This document shows, in pieces, positions 39,185 through 48,064 of a DNA stretch of 64,000 bases (its first letter is position 1; every line of letters starts with the position of its first letter). The stretch is from NCBI RefSeq assembly GCF_045862395.1, contig NZ_AP023087.1:3286001-3350000 (forward strand), in the 5' to 3' direction. The DNA comes from Marinicellulosiphila megalodicopiae (GTDB lineage Bacteria; Pseudomonadota; Gammaproteobacteria; Pseudomonadales; Natronospirillaceae). The translations under genes and the position numbers were made by a program. The notes under the pieces were generated by a model. That model saw only the letters and a list, made by a program, of their open reading frames with translations. It was not told the origin of the DNA and did not search any database.

Positions 39185-39520
39185 TTAGGCATTTTTAATT
39201 AATTTGTTTATTTGATCACTACCTAGCCCAGTAATTTCTTGAATAAATTCAACACTTGAGCCGCTTTGATGCAATGCTAATGCTGTTTTAATTTGATTAT
39301 TGTATTCACCCTGCTCTAGCCCCTGCTCTAAGCCCTGCTCTAAACCATCATCAAATGCAGTATCAATTACGTTATTTAAATCACGGTAGTACTTTAAACT
39401 GTTTTCATAGGACATTTCAGTTGCAAACTCAGATCTGTCTCTATCTAGTGCTTTTTTAAACGATTCTTGAAAATCTCCCCGAATCGACTCATTTAGATAT
39501 TTAGTTATTTCTTTCGACAT
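39185..39520 (-). pseudogene. Rpn-family C-terminal remnant
   Basis: The 111-residue frame from the ATG at 39520 (MSKEITKYLNES) lacks the PD-(D/E)XK nuclease core. It repeats the C-terminal part of the upstream neighbour: SLKYYRDLNNVIDTAFDDGL, then a short LEQG array (three copies here, one there) and a helical end (IQEITGL). It is best read as what remains of a second Rpn gene after deletion or duplication. It could still be translated as a small helical protein. An in-frame ATG at 39586 is possible but less likely. Confidence 0.65.
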
Positions 39521-39594
39521 TATTAATCTTGTTTTTTTGATAACGGTTTGATTTAGTTTTAAATCATTTTTTATAAAATAGTGCATATCAATTT

Positions 39595-40449
39595 CTAAGA
39601 CATTATTTTTTTAATTTCAAGACCAGTAATTTCTTGAATAAATTCAATACTTGAACCGCTTTGATGTAAAGCTAACACGGTTTTAATTTGAGTATTTAGC
39701 TCTCCTTGCTCTAAACCATCATCAAATGCAGTATCAATTACGTTATTTAAATCTCTATAATATTTCAAACTATTTTCATAAGACTGTTTTGCCTCTGGCT
39801 CTAGCTGTGCAATCTCTGCTTTTTTGAAAAATTCTTTAAATATCTTCTCTTGTAGTTTATTTGGATATTGATCCAATTTTTCAAGATTTCTTAGTACGTA
39901 TAAACAACGATCAAAATGCGTTTCTAATTCGTCAATTGTTTTTGAAAACTTTGGCATTTCTAAATAGATAAAGGTTAATTTATCGTAGAATATTTCATTT
40001 GTATCTATGTCTTTTAATTTTACTTTATAGAAATATTTATCAGGACTATTTTTATCCTCATCAAATACAAAATCTAAAATCCCAATGGTATAAACTGCCT
40101 TTAAATTATAATTCCAATCGCCCTTTAACGCTTGTTCGCGAATTGGGAATGTTGAGTAATATAAGCTTCGCTCTTTGAAAAAATTCTGTTTGGATTTTTG
40201 TAATTCGACAATGAATTTCTCGCCTTCTTGATTTTCGCAATACAAATCGAAAATGGCCCGACGATCAACAATGCTCTCGCCTAATTGTTCATTATTGATG
40301 AATGTTAAACTGACAATTTCTGATTCCTCACCCTGTAATAGTGTATTCAAGAAGTCTATTAACGCTTCTTTGCTAGACTCTTCGCCAAATAATTTTTTGA
40401 AACCAAAATCGGTAAACGGGTTAATGTATTTGTCAGTTAAACTTAGCAT
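39595..40449 (-). CDS. Rpn-family PD-(D/E)XK nuclease / putative transposase
   Basis: Recombination-promoting nuclease family protein that nicks DNA and promotes RecA-independent recombination in characterised homologues. I place the start at the ATG at 40449, giving MLSLTDKYINPFTDFGFKKL, the typical family start; upstream in-frame codons add an unrelated 70-residue stretch. The PD-(D/E)XK core shows FDLYCENQEGEKFIVELQ (Asp, then Glu-x-Gln). A helical region and the LEQG-containing tail with IQEITGL follow. The product is 284 residues, normal for the family. Its C-terminus is repeated by the remnant at 39185-39520. It lies beside a tRNA-derived inverted repeat, a usual place for mobile DNA. 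Confidence 0.85.
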   Translation of the reverse strand: MLSLTDKYINPFTDFGFKKLFGEESSKEALIDFLNTLLQGEESEIVSLTFINNEQLGESIVDRRAIFDLYCENQEGEKFIVELQKSKQNFFKERSLYYSTFPIREQALKGDWNYNLKAVYTIGILDFVFDEDKNSPDKYFYKVKLKDIDTNEIFYDKLTFIYLEMPKFSKTIDELETHFDRCLYVLRNLEKLDQYPNKLQEKIFKEFFKKAEIAQLEPEAKQSYENSLKYYRDLNNVIDTAFDDGLEQGELNTQIKTVLALHQSGSSIEFIQEITGLEIKKIMS

Positions 40450-40677
40450 AATCACTCGATAACAGTAAAAGTCGTAGTCAGAAGTTCGAAATCCAATAAT
40501 ATCGTAATAGTTTAAATATGCCTTAAAAATTAGTGTTTTTGCGCTGATGGAACAAAAAGGCTGAATCAAAAAGGGAGATTCACTTTCATTGTTGATTAGC
40601 TTTAGATCAAAATCGCTGAATTCCCGACTGAAAAACCATCGAGAATAGCGAGCCGACAAAAGTGGCTGGGATATTGA

Positions 40678-40728
40678 TGGTCCACCCTAGAGGATTCGAA
40701 CCTCTCTCACACCCTTCGGAGGGTACAA
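40678..40728 (-). pseudogene. 3' half of tRNA-Arg(CCG), inverted partial copy
   Basis: On the minus strand this segment carries the T arm AGAGG-TTCGAAT-CCTCT, the acceptor 3' strand AGGGTGG and an encoded ACCA. An anticodon-like arm has TCCGAA between ACCC and GGGT. About 31 bases at the 3' end are identical to the complete tRNA at 40990-41065 but in opposite orientation. No matching D arm or 5' acceptor strand is present upstream. Confidence 0.8.
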
Positions 40729-40952
40729 TTCATAAAACTTCGATTTATTAGAATAATCGAACACTAAATAAAAATACACTACATATACAGCATATTAATG
40801 AATTTCAAATAATTTAAAATCGATGACAATTTTAGCAATAAAAAATTTGTGACAAGATTGTGACAGATTTGTGCCAAAGCACAATTAATCAATAGTTTTT
40901 AAATGAAAATTGAGTGTTTTTTGACCACATGGTAAAAGTTTAATTTTAGCCT

Positions 40953-40980
40953 TTGATAAAACAACCAAACCCCATATAAT
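40953..40980 (+). promoter_or_regulatory. Promoter of the tRNA-Arg gene
   Basis: TTGATA and TATAAT are separated by 16 bases; the -10 box ends 9 bases before the tRNA 5' end, so transcription would start within a few bases of the mature tRNA. This supports the tRNA being expressed. Confidence 0.8.
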
Positions 40981-40989
40981 AAATTCAAT

Positions 40990-41065
40990 CCACCCTTAGT
41001 TTATTTGGATAAAATAAGCCCCTCCGAAGGGCTAGAGAGAGGTTCGAATCCTCTAGGGTGGACCA
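40990..41065 (+). tRNA. tRNA-Arg, anticodon CCG
   Basis: I folded the 76 bases by hand. The acceptor is CCACCCT/AGGGTGG with discriminator A and encoded CCA; the D arm is GTTT/AAAT with a GG-containing loop. The anticodon arm is AGCCC-CTCCGAA-GGGCT, the variable loop AGAG, and the T arm AGAGG-TTCGAAT-CCTCT. Conserved T8, A14, GG, T33, A37 and the T-loop bases are all in place. Anticodon CCG reads the Arg codon CGG. Unusual points are a C1-G72 first pair and a very weak D stem (one G-T and three A-T pairs). A strong promoter lies directly upstream. Confidence 0.88.
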
Positions 41066-41373
41066 ATTTCAAATAATTAAGTAACTCAGGTAACTTTTAA
41101 ATTATCTGTATTTTCCCAATCTAACCAGCGCCTAAAACCCATCAATCTATATCTTACCAGCACTTTTCAGGAGTAAAAATCTGGAACCGATCCATCCTAA
41201 GTTATTTCAAACTTTGCTGATATAAACTCAATTAACAAAACGACTCGCACACAACCTTAGTTATACTTCGCCTAAATCAGCAACAATTAATATCACAATT
41301 ATTTTTCCTACCATCTTTGTGAGACTCTTCATGTCCAGACTAGATTCATTTCATGCTGGGCAAGGCTGTAACT
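41066..41373. other. Spacer between tRNA-Arg and the export operon
   Basis: No gene, terminator hairpin with T run or repeat is visible here. The stretch ends at the promoter of the plus-strand operon. Confidence 0.5.
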
Positions 41374-41401
41374 TTTACTTAATCAGCTTATACGATATAA
41401 T
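41374..41401 (+). promoter_or_regulatory. Sigma-70-type promoter of the plus-strand export operon
   Basis: TTTACT and a perfect TATAAT lie 16 bases apart, about 40 bases before the first TPR gene. No sigma-28 or sigma-54 consensus is evident nearby, so this operon is probably under housekeeping control. Confidence 0.65.
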
Positions 41402-41441
41402 AACCGCCTGACATTACTATAAAAGTATTAAGTGATTATAT

Positions 41442-42011
41442 ATGACGGATCTAGTCTTTAACGAAGCAGAATCGATAGCACTTCTAAAGTTTCATTTAAA
41501 AAAACAGGATTTAGAAAGCGCGCTTTCTTTAGGTAAACGGGCAGTCATTTCATTTCCCGAAAACAACATCATTCGATTTATATTGGCCAGTGTTCAAAGT
41601 GATATTGGACTATATGAGCAAGCACAAAAAGATTATTTACACTGCTTAGATGCTGACCCTGAGTTCCATTTAGCTCGATTCCAATTAGCATTAATGTATT
41701 GGAACCACTCACATCAAACACAATCAGTCGATGAATTTCAACAGATTGCAAATAGTGAACAGGAAACATTTCTCAACCATTTTTCTCGTGGTTTTATTCA
41801 ACTAAGTGAAAACAACCTTTCTGAAGCAAAAACACACTTTCAAACCGGTATGACCAACAACCTACTATTACCAGATTTGAACACTGACATACAAAAATTG
41901 ATCAATAATTTAGAAACTAATAAAACAGACAATAATGTAGAAAGTGAAATGTCTGATAACGCCGCATCAGAATCAATCACCCCGGCACATTTAAGTAAAT
42001 ACTTTTCATAA
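41442..42011 (+). CDS. TPR protein, first gene of the export operon
   Basis: A 189-residue cytoplasmic protein with tetratricopeptide-like helix pairs (ALSLGKRAVISFPENN, AQKDYLHCLDADPEF, AKTHFQTGM) and a polar C-terminal tail. TPR proteins of this size often act as secretion chaperones or assembly scaffolds. Here the gene heads an operon leading to fliQ, fliR, flhB and flhA, which suggests a role with substrates or assembly of the export gate; the function itself is not shown. Its stop overlaps the next start as TAATG, implying translational coupling. It resembles the TPR proteins two and three genes downstream in style, but I cannot claim paralogy. Confidence 0.8.
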   Translation: MTDLVFNEAESIALLKFHLKKQDLESALSLGKRAVISFPENNIIRFILASVQSDIGLYEQAQKDYLHCLDADPEFHLARFQLALMYWNHSHQTQSVDEFQQIANSEQETFLNHFSRGFIQLSENNLSEAKTHFQTGMTNNLLLPDLNTDIQKLINNLETNKTDNNVESEMSDNAASESITPAHLSKYFS

Positions 42012-42340
42012 TGAAAATCGATAAATACCAAGCACTTTCTCAAGTAACGAAAACAATAAATGAGAAAGTCGCTAAAAAAAAATCCGATCAGCCAAATAAG
42101 GTCAAGCTAAAGGTCTCTTTAGAGTCATTGTTAAAAGCGGAATTTATCGATCAACAAGATCTTGACCCAGAACAAACGGTTAAAAAATTTATAAAGGTTG
42201 TGTTAATCCAAGCGTTAGGTGAAACCATAATTGATCACAGTAGATATTCGGATATGAACCAAAGTATTTATGACGCTTTAAAATCACAATCTAAAACGTT
42301 ACAAACATTAATCTCGGAGATTAAAGACTGTGTTAAATGA
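42011..42340 (+). CDS. 109-aa protein of unknown function in the export operon
   Basis: I do not recognise a family. The protein is soluble and probably mostly helical, with a Lys-rich N-terminal part and a C-terminal half beginning DLDPEQTVKKFIKVVLIQAL. It is coupled to both neighbours: its ATG overlaps the preceding stop, and the next GTG start overlaps its end by 11 bases. Its place between two TPR genes suggests a partner of those proteins or of the export gate. Size and position would also fit a small secretion regulator. Confidence 0.7.
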   Translation: MKIDKYQALSQVTKTINEKVAKKKSDQPNKVKLKVSLESLLKAEFIDQQDLDPEQTVKKFIKVVLIQALGETIIDHSRYSDMNQSIYDALKSQSKTLQTLISEIKDCVK

Positions 42341-42806
42341 ACATGATTTTAAGCAAACTATTAAAATTGCAATGAACGAATTAAGTACCGAGCAATTTGA
42401 ATCTGCGTTAAATACGCTAAAAAATATTGAAAACGAAAATATCGCAAAAAACAATGAAATATTTTTAGGGCTTTTATCAAGTGTGTATTCAAGCCTGCAA
42501 TTGTTTGATACTGCACGAGAGTATTTAGAAAAGATTTTAATGATTAACGCTGACAATCATTTAGCACGATTTCAAATAGGCATGACCCACTTTCAACAGA
42601 ATAACTTAGACCAAGCTAAACAATATTGGTTACCTATTTTAAGTTACGAAAAAGATTTCACGACTCATTTTTATTTTTCATTTATTGAAGAAGCACAAGG
42701 CAATAAATCAAAAGCTTTAGAATTGATTCAAATTGCTAAACAACGCTGTGAGCCCAATCATCCAATTTACCAACAAATTATGAATAGAGAAACGAGCCTA
42801 GTATGA
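42330..42806 (+). CDS. TPR protein, second of three
   Basis: A 158-residue TPR protein without a signal peptide; helix pairs include ALNTLKNIENENIAKNNEIF, AREYLEKILMINADNHLAR and AKQYWLPILSYEKD. I take the GTG at 42330 because GGAGA lies nine bases upstream and the coupled overlap fits the operon; an ATG at 42372 would remove 14 residues. Its stop overlaps the next ATG (ATGA). It is about the size of injectisome class II TPR chaperones, but no specific relationship can be claimed from sequence by eye. Confidence 0.78.
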   Translation: MLNEHDFKQTIKIAMNELSTEQFESALNTLKNIENENIAKNNEIFLGLLSSVYSSLQLFDTAREYLEKILMINADNHLARFQIGMTHFQQNNLDQAKQYWLPILSYEKDFTTHFYFSFIEEAQGNKSKALELIQIAKQRCEPNHPIYQQIMNRETSLV

Positions 42807-43954
42807 ATAAAATTGAATTATACAAAGGCTATTTAGCCCAAGACCCGACTAATGAAATTCTTATTTTATCACTTGCTCAATTGCTTCATGAAAATGGTAA
42901 ATTTACTGAATCTTTATCGTTATTAGATAATCTTTTATTAGATCAACCAAACCATGAAATTGCCTTATCTAGAAAAGCCAGTGTATTAATTTCTAATGGA
43001 TCAGCCTCTGAAGCTAAAGAAATTTTACAAAGCTTAACTAACACGAATACTATATCGGTTGAAATCAAACATAATCTGGCTGTGGCAATTTTTTACAATA
43101 AAGAAATTGATCATGCAATATCAGAGTTTGAAAAACTCCAGGAGATTACAAACTTAGAAGCATCCAGCAATAAGTACTTAGCCGCTTGTTTTTATTCAAA
43201 AGGTGATTTTGAAAAAGCAATCGATTATATCAATAAGGCAATATCCATAGAGCCAACTGATTATTTGAAAGGGTTTGAATCGGTTATTTTATACACTAGC
43301 GGACAAATCAAACATGCAATTGAGGTTGCAAACTCGGTATTACAAACCTCCCCTGAAAACTTAGATGCTCTCTCAGTTATGGGGACCTATTGCATTGAGC
43401 AATTTGAAACAGCTAAGGCAATATCACATTTTGAAAAAATGAGATCTATAAATAAAAATGACTGTCGTGCATTTAATGGATTAGGTCTTTGCTTAATGCA
43501 AAATGGCAACTCACTTGAAGCCATTAAAAACTTCAACCAAGCCGTTTATTTATCTCCAACAAACCTAGGATATATCGCAGTTCTTGCTTGGTCTTACATC
43601 AACACTCAAAATTTTGATCAAGCAGTATCCACCTTTAAGCAAGCACTAGAAATCGAAAACAACTTCGCAGAAGGCCATGGTGGATTAGCAACTGCCTATA
43701 TGTATCGCTCACAAATTGATTTAGCAGAAAAACATTGTGCTATTGCTTTTAAGTTAGATAAACAGTGTTTCAGTGCTATTTACTGCCAATCAGTTTTACT
43801 AACATTAAAAGGCAAAATGGAAGTAGGTCAAAAAATATTAGCAAAAGTATTAGACCAACCTCTTCGACCTGGCGAGCCGTCATTAGCTCAAATGATACAA
43901 AAACAAGCGTTAAAGCAACAACCTGCCACCACCAATCAATCGAGATTAAATTAA
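42803..43954 (+). CDS. Large TPR protein, third of three, upstream of fliQ
   Basis: A 383-residue protein built almost entirely of TPR repeats, about nine or ten. Examples are AIDYINKAISIEPTDYLKG, AISHFEKMRSINKNDCRAF, AIKNFNQAVYLSPTNLGY and AVSTFKQALEIENNFAEGH. It is cytoplasmic, with no signal peptide. Start and stop overlap the neighbouring genes (ATGA and TAATG), so it is made together with FliQ. A scaffold or sorting role for the export machine is inferred. I know of no standard flagellar gene cluster with such a gene directly before fliQ. Confidence 0.82.
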   Translation: MNKIELYKGYLAQDPTNEILILSLAQLLHENGKFTESLSLLDNLLLDQPNHEIALSRKASVLISNGSASEAKEILQSLTNTNTISVEIKHNLAVAIFYNKEIDHAISEFEKLQEITNLEASSNKYLAACFYSKGDFEKAIDYINKAISIEPTDYLKGFESVILYTSGQIKHAIEVANSVLQTSPENLDALSVMGTYCIEQFETAKAISHFEKMRSINKNDCRAFNGLGLCLMQNGNSLEAIKNFNQAVYLSPTNLGYIAVLAWSYINTQNFDQAVSTFKQALEIENNFAEGHGGLATAYMYRSQIDLAEKHCAIAFKLDKQCFSAIYCQSVLLTLKGKMEVGQKILAKVLDQPLRPGEPSLAQMIQKQALKQQPATTNQSRLN

Positions 43955-44220
43955 TGACTCAAGAACTTGCCATCACTTTATCATCCGAATTACTTTGGCT
44001 TGCCATCAAAGTGATGGCACCTGTTTTAGGTCTTACTATGTTAGTTGGATTAATCATCAGCTTTTTTCAAGTGATTACACAAATCCAAGAAATGACGTTA
44101 ACTTTCATACCGAAATTAGCCATTGCCGCGTTTTCTTTAATTGCTTTTGGTGGATGGATGCTAGCTTTATTAGTTGATTATGCTCGTGAATTGATCGCAA
44201 ATATTCCTAACATGTTTTAA
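43954..44220 (+). CDS. fliQ: FliQ, export gate protein
   Basis: A small inner-membrane component of the FliPQR export gate. The 88-residue protein has two hydrophobic hairpin segments (about 14-38 and 51-76) with the FliQ/SctS pattern ISFFQVITQIQEMTLTFIPK between them. The start ATG overlaps the stop of the upstream TPR gene. FliQ and SctS are close relatives, but neighbouring rod, ring and hook genes place this one in a flagellum-type set. Confidence 0.93.
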   Translation: MTQELAITLSSELLWLAIKVMAPVLGLTMLVGLIISFFQVITQIQEMTLTFIPKLAIAAFSLIAFGGWMLALLVDYARELIANIPNMF

Positions 44221-44222
44221 AT

Positions 44223-44966
44223 ATGGATTTAATCGAGCTTAACAATATTAATCAAACACTAATTGTCTCATTAAGACTATTACCTGTTTTTTTATTCAGT
44301 GCAGTTTTTGCATTTAAAGGCATCCCTTTAAATGTAAAAATTTTGTTAAGTATTGGTTTTGCTTTAGTGAGTGCCGGCATAGTATCTAGCCAAGTAATTT
44401 TTCCAAAACTCACGCCTATCATTGTATTTACTGAAATAATGTTTGGATTGTTTATAGTTCTTGCCATCAATATTACCTTTTCAACGTTCCAAAATGCTGG
44501 AAGAATGCTCGATCTTACAATCGGCTTAAGCACGGCTAATTTGATCGATCCTAGCACTAAAGAAATGGGGGCATTATTTGGTGTATTTTTAAATCTATTA
44601 GCAATCATAATGTTTTTTAGTATCAATGGTCACCACGCATTACTTAAAGCAATTTTTTCGATGTATGAAACTTATCCCCCAGGTAGTTTATTACAAAACA
44701 GTGCCTTAAATACAATACTGATATTATTCAGCCAAAGTTTTGCCTATGCATTCATGCTTATCACTCCGATCATAACCGCTGTATTTATTATTGATTTGAT
44801 TATGGCCGTATCCGCTAAATCTATGCCTCAACTAAATATATTTATATTAAGCATTCCAATTAAGATCACGGTGGGCATCATAGTTTTAGCCATTTCACTT
44901 CAATACTTAATTCCATTAGTTAATCGTATTTTTTCCAATTTATTTATATCTCTTGGAGTTTTGTAA
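44223..44966 (+). CDS. fliR: FliR, export gate protein
   Basis: A 247-residue inner-membrane protein with about six hydrophobic segments and family features (LRLLPVFLFSAVF near the start, PVITAVFIID-like ITPIITAVFIIDLIMA near residue 185). With FliP and FliQ it forms the export channel. The gene starts two bases after fliQ, and its stop overlaps flhB as TAATG, so gate and switch proteins are translationally coupled. Length is normal for FliR and slightly short of E. coli. Confidence 0.92.
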   Translation: MDLIELNNINQTLIVSLRLLPVFLFSAVFAFKGIPLNVKILLSIGFALVSAGIVSSQVIFPKLTPIIVFTEIMFGLFIVLAINITFSTFQNAGRMLDLTIGLSTANLIDPSTKEMGALFGVFLNLLAIIMFFSINGHHALLKAIFSMYETYPPGSLLQNSALNTILILFSQSFAYAFMLITPIITAVFIIDLIMAVSAKSMPQLNIFILSIPIKITVGIIVLAISLQYLIPLVNRIFSNLFISLGVL

Positions 44967-46021
44967 TGGCAGATGAAGACGAGGACAAAACCGAACAAGC
45001 CAGCGAACACAAACTACGTGAAGCAAAAAAACAAGGCAATATTCCTAAAAGCATTGAGTTTAATAGTTGGGTAGTACTGGTATCTGGTCTAGTTGCATTA
45101 TTATTTATTGGCAGTGAAATTTTAGAAGGCTTAAAACAACTTTGGTCGTTTTGGTTTTCACAATCTGCCAATATTCAAGTTAACATTCAATCCGTTGAAT
45201 ATACGTTTTATAGAGCTTTAAAAGTTATTGCTATTTTACTGTTCCCCTTTATTCTTATTTTAATCATTGCATCCATTATTGCTAACATTATGCAAACTGG
45301 ACCAATATTTACTACTTTCCCAATTAAACCTGACATAAAAAAAATCAATCCAGTCACTGGGTTTAAAAAGCTATTCTCTAAAAAAACTCTGTTTGAAGCT
45401 GTAAAAACTCTGATTAAATTCACGGTTATATTTACAGCAGCAACATTGATTTTAATCAATGCCATTCCTACTTTTACGCAACTGCCCTCTCTTCCTTTAG
45501 AATCGGCTATGAAATTCATGTTTAATGAATTTAAATTCACATTAATTATATTATTAGCTGCATGGGCAGTGATTGCATTGATTGATTTAATTTATTCAAG
45601 ACGATCATATAGTAAAAAAATGATGATGAGTAAGCATGAAGTAAAAGAAGAATATAAAAAACGCGAAGGTGATCCTGATATTCGATCAAAGCGCAAACAA
45701 ATTCAACGTGAATTAAATGAACAATTAAAATCTCTTGGTAATGTCAAACAAGCAGATGTCATCATTACCAACCCAACCCATTTTGCCATTGCATTAAAAT
45801 TTGATCGGTTAAAATCACCTGCACCAATTATTATTGCCATGGGTAAAAACAATCATGCTTTAAATATCAAAAAAGAAGGAAGAAAACATAATATTAAACT
45901 TGTTGAAAACAAACCATTAGCACGAAAAATATGGAAATCTGGTAAACTGAATCAAAATCTCCCAGCAGAATTATTTGCTGAAGTCGCCAGCATTTATATT
46001 AAACATAAATTAGTTAAGTAG
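44966..46021 (+). CDS. flhB: FlhB, export switch protein with autocleavage motif
   Basis: A membrane protein that sets substrate order of the type III export apparatus. The 351-residue protein starts with the acidic family N-terminus (EDKTEQASEHKLREAKKQG) and has four hydrophobic segments. A cytoplasmic domain follows, with the self-cleavage motif NPTH at residues 269-272 in the context VIITNPTHFAIALKF. The intact motif indicates that switching from early (rod/hook) to later substrates is possible, even though no filament substrate lies in the window. Coupled to fliR upstream and six bases before flhA. Confidence 0.95.
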   Translation: MADEDEDKTEQASEHKLREAKKQGNIPKSIEFNSWVVLVSGLVALLFIGSEILEGLKQLWSFWFSQSANIQVNIQSVEYTFYRALKVIAILLFPFILILIIASIIANIMQTGPIFTTFPIKPDIKKINPVTGFKKLFSKKTLFEAVKTLIKFTVIFTAATLILINAIPTFTQLPSLPLESAMKFMFNEFKFTLIILLAAWAVIALIDLIYSRRSYSKKMMMSKHEVKEEYKKREGDPDIRSKRKQIQRELNEQLKSLGNVKQADVIITNPTHFAIALKFDRLKSPAPIIIAMGKNNHALNIKKEGRKHNIKLVENKPLARKIWKSGKLNQNLPAELFAEVASIYIKHKLVK

Positions 46022-46027
46022 TCATCT

Positions 46028-48064
46028 ATGAAAATATTATCAACCATCAAACGCCTTTTTGGCAAACATTCAGACATTATTTTTGTACTGGGCATTATGG
46101 GTATATTAATGGTGTTGTTCACACCAATTCCTGCAATGTTATTGGATATATTAATAATCATAAATATAAGCATTGCGTTATTAATATTACTACTTACCTT
46201 TTATGTTGATAAACCGATTAGGTTTTCAACCTTCCCTTCTATTTTACTGATTGCAACACTATTTAGATTATCTCTCAATATTGCTTCAACACGACTTATA
46301 CTAGACAACGGTAATGCAGGTGAAGTGATTAATGCTGTTGGTGATTATGTGATTTCAGGTAACTATGTCATTGGCTTAATTGTATTTATAGTATTAATTG
46401 TTGTGCAATATGTCGTTGTAACCAACGGTGCACAGCGTGTAGCAGAAGTTGCTGCACGTTTTACGCTAGATAGTATGCCAGGTAAACAAATGGCCATTGA
46501 TGCCGATTTGAATATGGGCGTCATTGATGAAAAACAAGCTCAAGCAAGACGCAAAGAAATCGAAAAGGAAAGTAGTTTTTATGGCTCGATGGATGGAGCA
46601 AGTAAATTTGTAAAAGGCGATGCGATAGCAGGTATTATTATTGTAATAATAAATATTGTAGGTGGTTTAACCATTGGCATAGCACAGCTGGGTTTAAGCT
46701 GGGGAGAAGCATTAAACACTTATACATTATTAACAGTAGGTGATGGTATTGTAACGCAAATTCCTGCATTAGTTATTTCAACAGCAACAGGTATTATTGT
46801 AACAAGAGCCTCTTCTGATGCATTTTTAAGTAAAGAAATTCAAAGCCAATTTATTGCCCAACCTAAAATTTTATTTATAGTTGCCGCTACCTTGTTAGTC
46901 ATGTTATTTCTGCCAGGCATACCTAAAGCACCGATCATTGTTATTTCAATCATTTTATTTGCTGTAGGATATTATGCCTATAAAAAGAAAAAAAATGGTG
47001 AAACGGTAGAGGATTCGGTTACAGGTGAAGACGATCAAAACGACCCCCTTGCATGGATTGATGTTCATGAATTCTCAATCCATTTAGGATCAGAAGTCTA
47101 CCAAGCACTACAAAATCAATCGGCTTTATATCTACAAAAAATTGAAGCATTACGTGAAAAATTAGGCATGACTTATGGCGTCATCATTCCTGATATCAAA
47201 TTAATTGAAACTAAGTCTATTGAAAAAACGAGCTATCAAATACAAATTCACGGTGTACAAGTTGCTCAAGGGGAGATTTTGTTTGGTAAATCGCTGGCCA
47301 TTGACCTTGGAGTAAAAAACAAAATAACCGATGGGATAGAAACAACTGATCCAACCTATCAATTACCAGCAATTTGGATTGATGACACACAAATATCAAT
47401 AGCAAAAAAATCAGGTTACAAAATAGTAGATGCAAGTACTGTTTTATTTACCCATTTGAGTGAAATTACTGAGCAAAAATTAGCAGATTTATTTGGCTTG
47501 TCTCAGATGGATTTGTTATTAGATCGAATGCGTAAACGTTCAGAAGAAATGGTCCAAGATGTGTTAACTCAAAAAGTACCTAAAGCGGTACTGCATCAAA
47601 TACTTAAAAAGTTATTATTACAAAAAGTATCCATTCGTCGAATAGATCCAATCATCCAAACATTAAGTCAATTTGATAAAGTGTCAGCAGAAAATATTGA
47701 TACGGCTATACAGTTAATACGTATGAACCTGTCAAACAATATCATTCAAAACCTATTAAATGAAAAACAAGCACTAGAAGTAAAAGTGCTTGCTCCAGAT
47801 CTTGAAAGACAAATTATCAGTTCATTACAAAACAACAAAATATCTTTACCACCTAGTGATGCTGAAAAGTTAATCAGAGAGATCGCACAGTTCCATAAAC
47901 AACGTCAGGCACAATCACTAGAAAGTATTATTGTGACGGCACCAGAAGTTAGAAGTGTATTTTGGGAGTATTGTTCAAGGTTTGTGCCTGGCATTCACAT
48001 AATTAGTATGGGTGAAATTGGATCAACCACAAATGTTCAGTCTTTAGGCACACTTAAAATTTAA
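46028..48064 (+). CDS. flhA: FlhA, export platform protein
   Basis: The 678-residue inner-membrane export component forms a nonameric ring that docks chaperone-substrate complexes. Eight hydrophobic segments are followed by a large cytoplasmic domain from about residue 330. The FHIPEP-family signature is clear (RFSTFPSILLIATLFRLSLN, FTLDSMPGKQMAIDADLN, and a NGAQRVAEVAARF lead). Length is normal. It is the last gene of the plus operon, and its 3' end overlaps the convergent sigma-factor gene by 11 bases, so the two operons may interfere with each other. Confidence 0.96.
   Translation: MKILSTIKRLFGKHSDIIFVLGIMGILMVLFTPIPAMLLDILIIINISIALLILLLTFYVDKPIRFSTFPSILLIATLFRLSLNIASTRLILDNGNAGEVINAVGDYVISGNYVIGLIVFIVLIVVQYVVVTNGAQRVAEVAARFTLDSMPGKQMAIDADLNMGVIDEKQAQARRKEIEKESSFYGSMDGASKFVKGDAIAGIIIVIINIVGGLTIGIAQLGLSWGEALNTYTLLTVGDGIVTQIPALVISTATGIIVTRASSDAFLSKEIQSQFIAQPKILFIVAATLLVMLFLPGIPKAPIIVISIILFAVGYYAYKKKKNGETVEDSVTGEDDQNDPLAWIDVHEFSIHLGSEVYQALQNQSALYLQKIEALREKLGMTYGVIIPDIKLIETKSIEKTSYQIQIHGVQVAQGEILFGKSLAIDLGVKNKITDGIETTDPTYQLPAIWIDDTQISIAKKSGYKIVDASTVLFTHLSEITEQKLADLFGLSQMDLLLDRMRKRSEEMVQDVLTQKVPKAVLHQILKKLLLQKVSIRRIDPIIQTLSQFDKVSAENIDTAIQLIRMNLSNNIIQNLLNEKQALEVKVLAPDLERQIISSLQNNKISLPPSDAEKLIREIAQFHKQRQAQSLESIIVTAPEVRSVFWEYCSRFVPGIHIISMGEIGSTTNVQSLGTLKI

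Noticed and set aside
40678..40728. Complete second tRNA on the minus strand
   Set aside because: No 5' acceptor strand or D arm could be found upstream, and the anticodon loop is one base short.
43954..48064. Classical injectisome (non-flagellar type III) gate genes
   Set aside because: Neighbouring rod, P-ring, L-ring and hook genes and the FlhB/FlhA sequences fit the flagellar branch; only the double-SpoA protein is injectisome-like.
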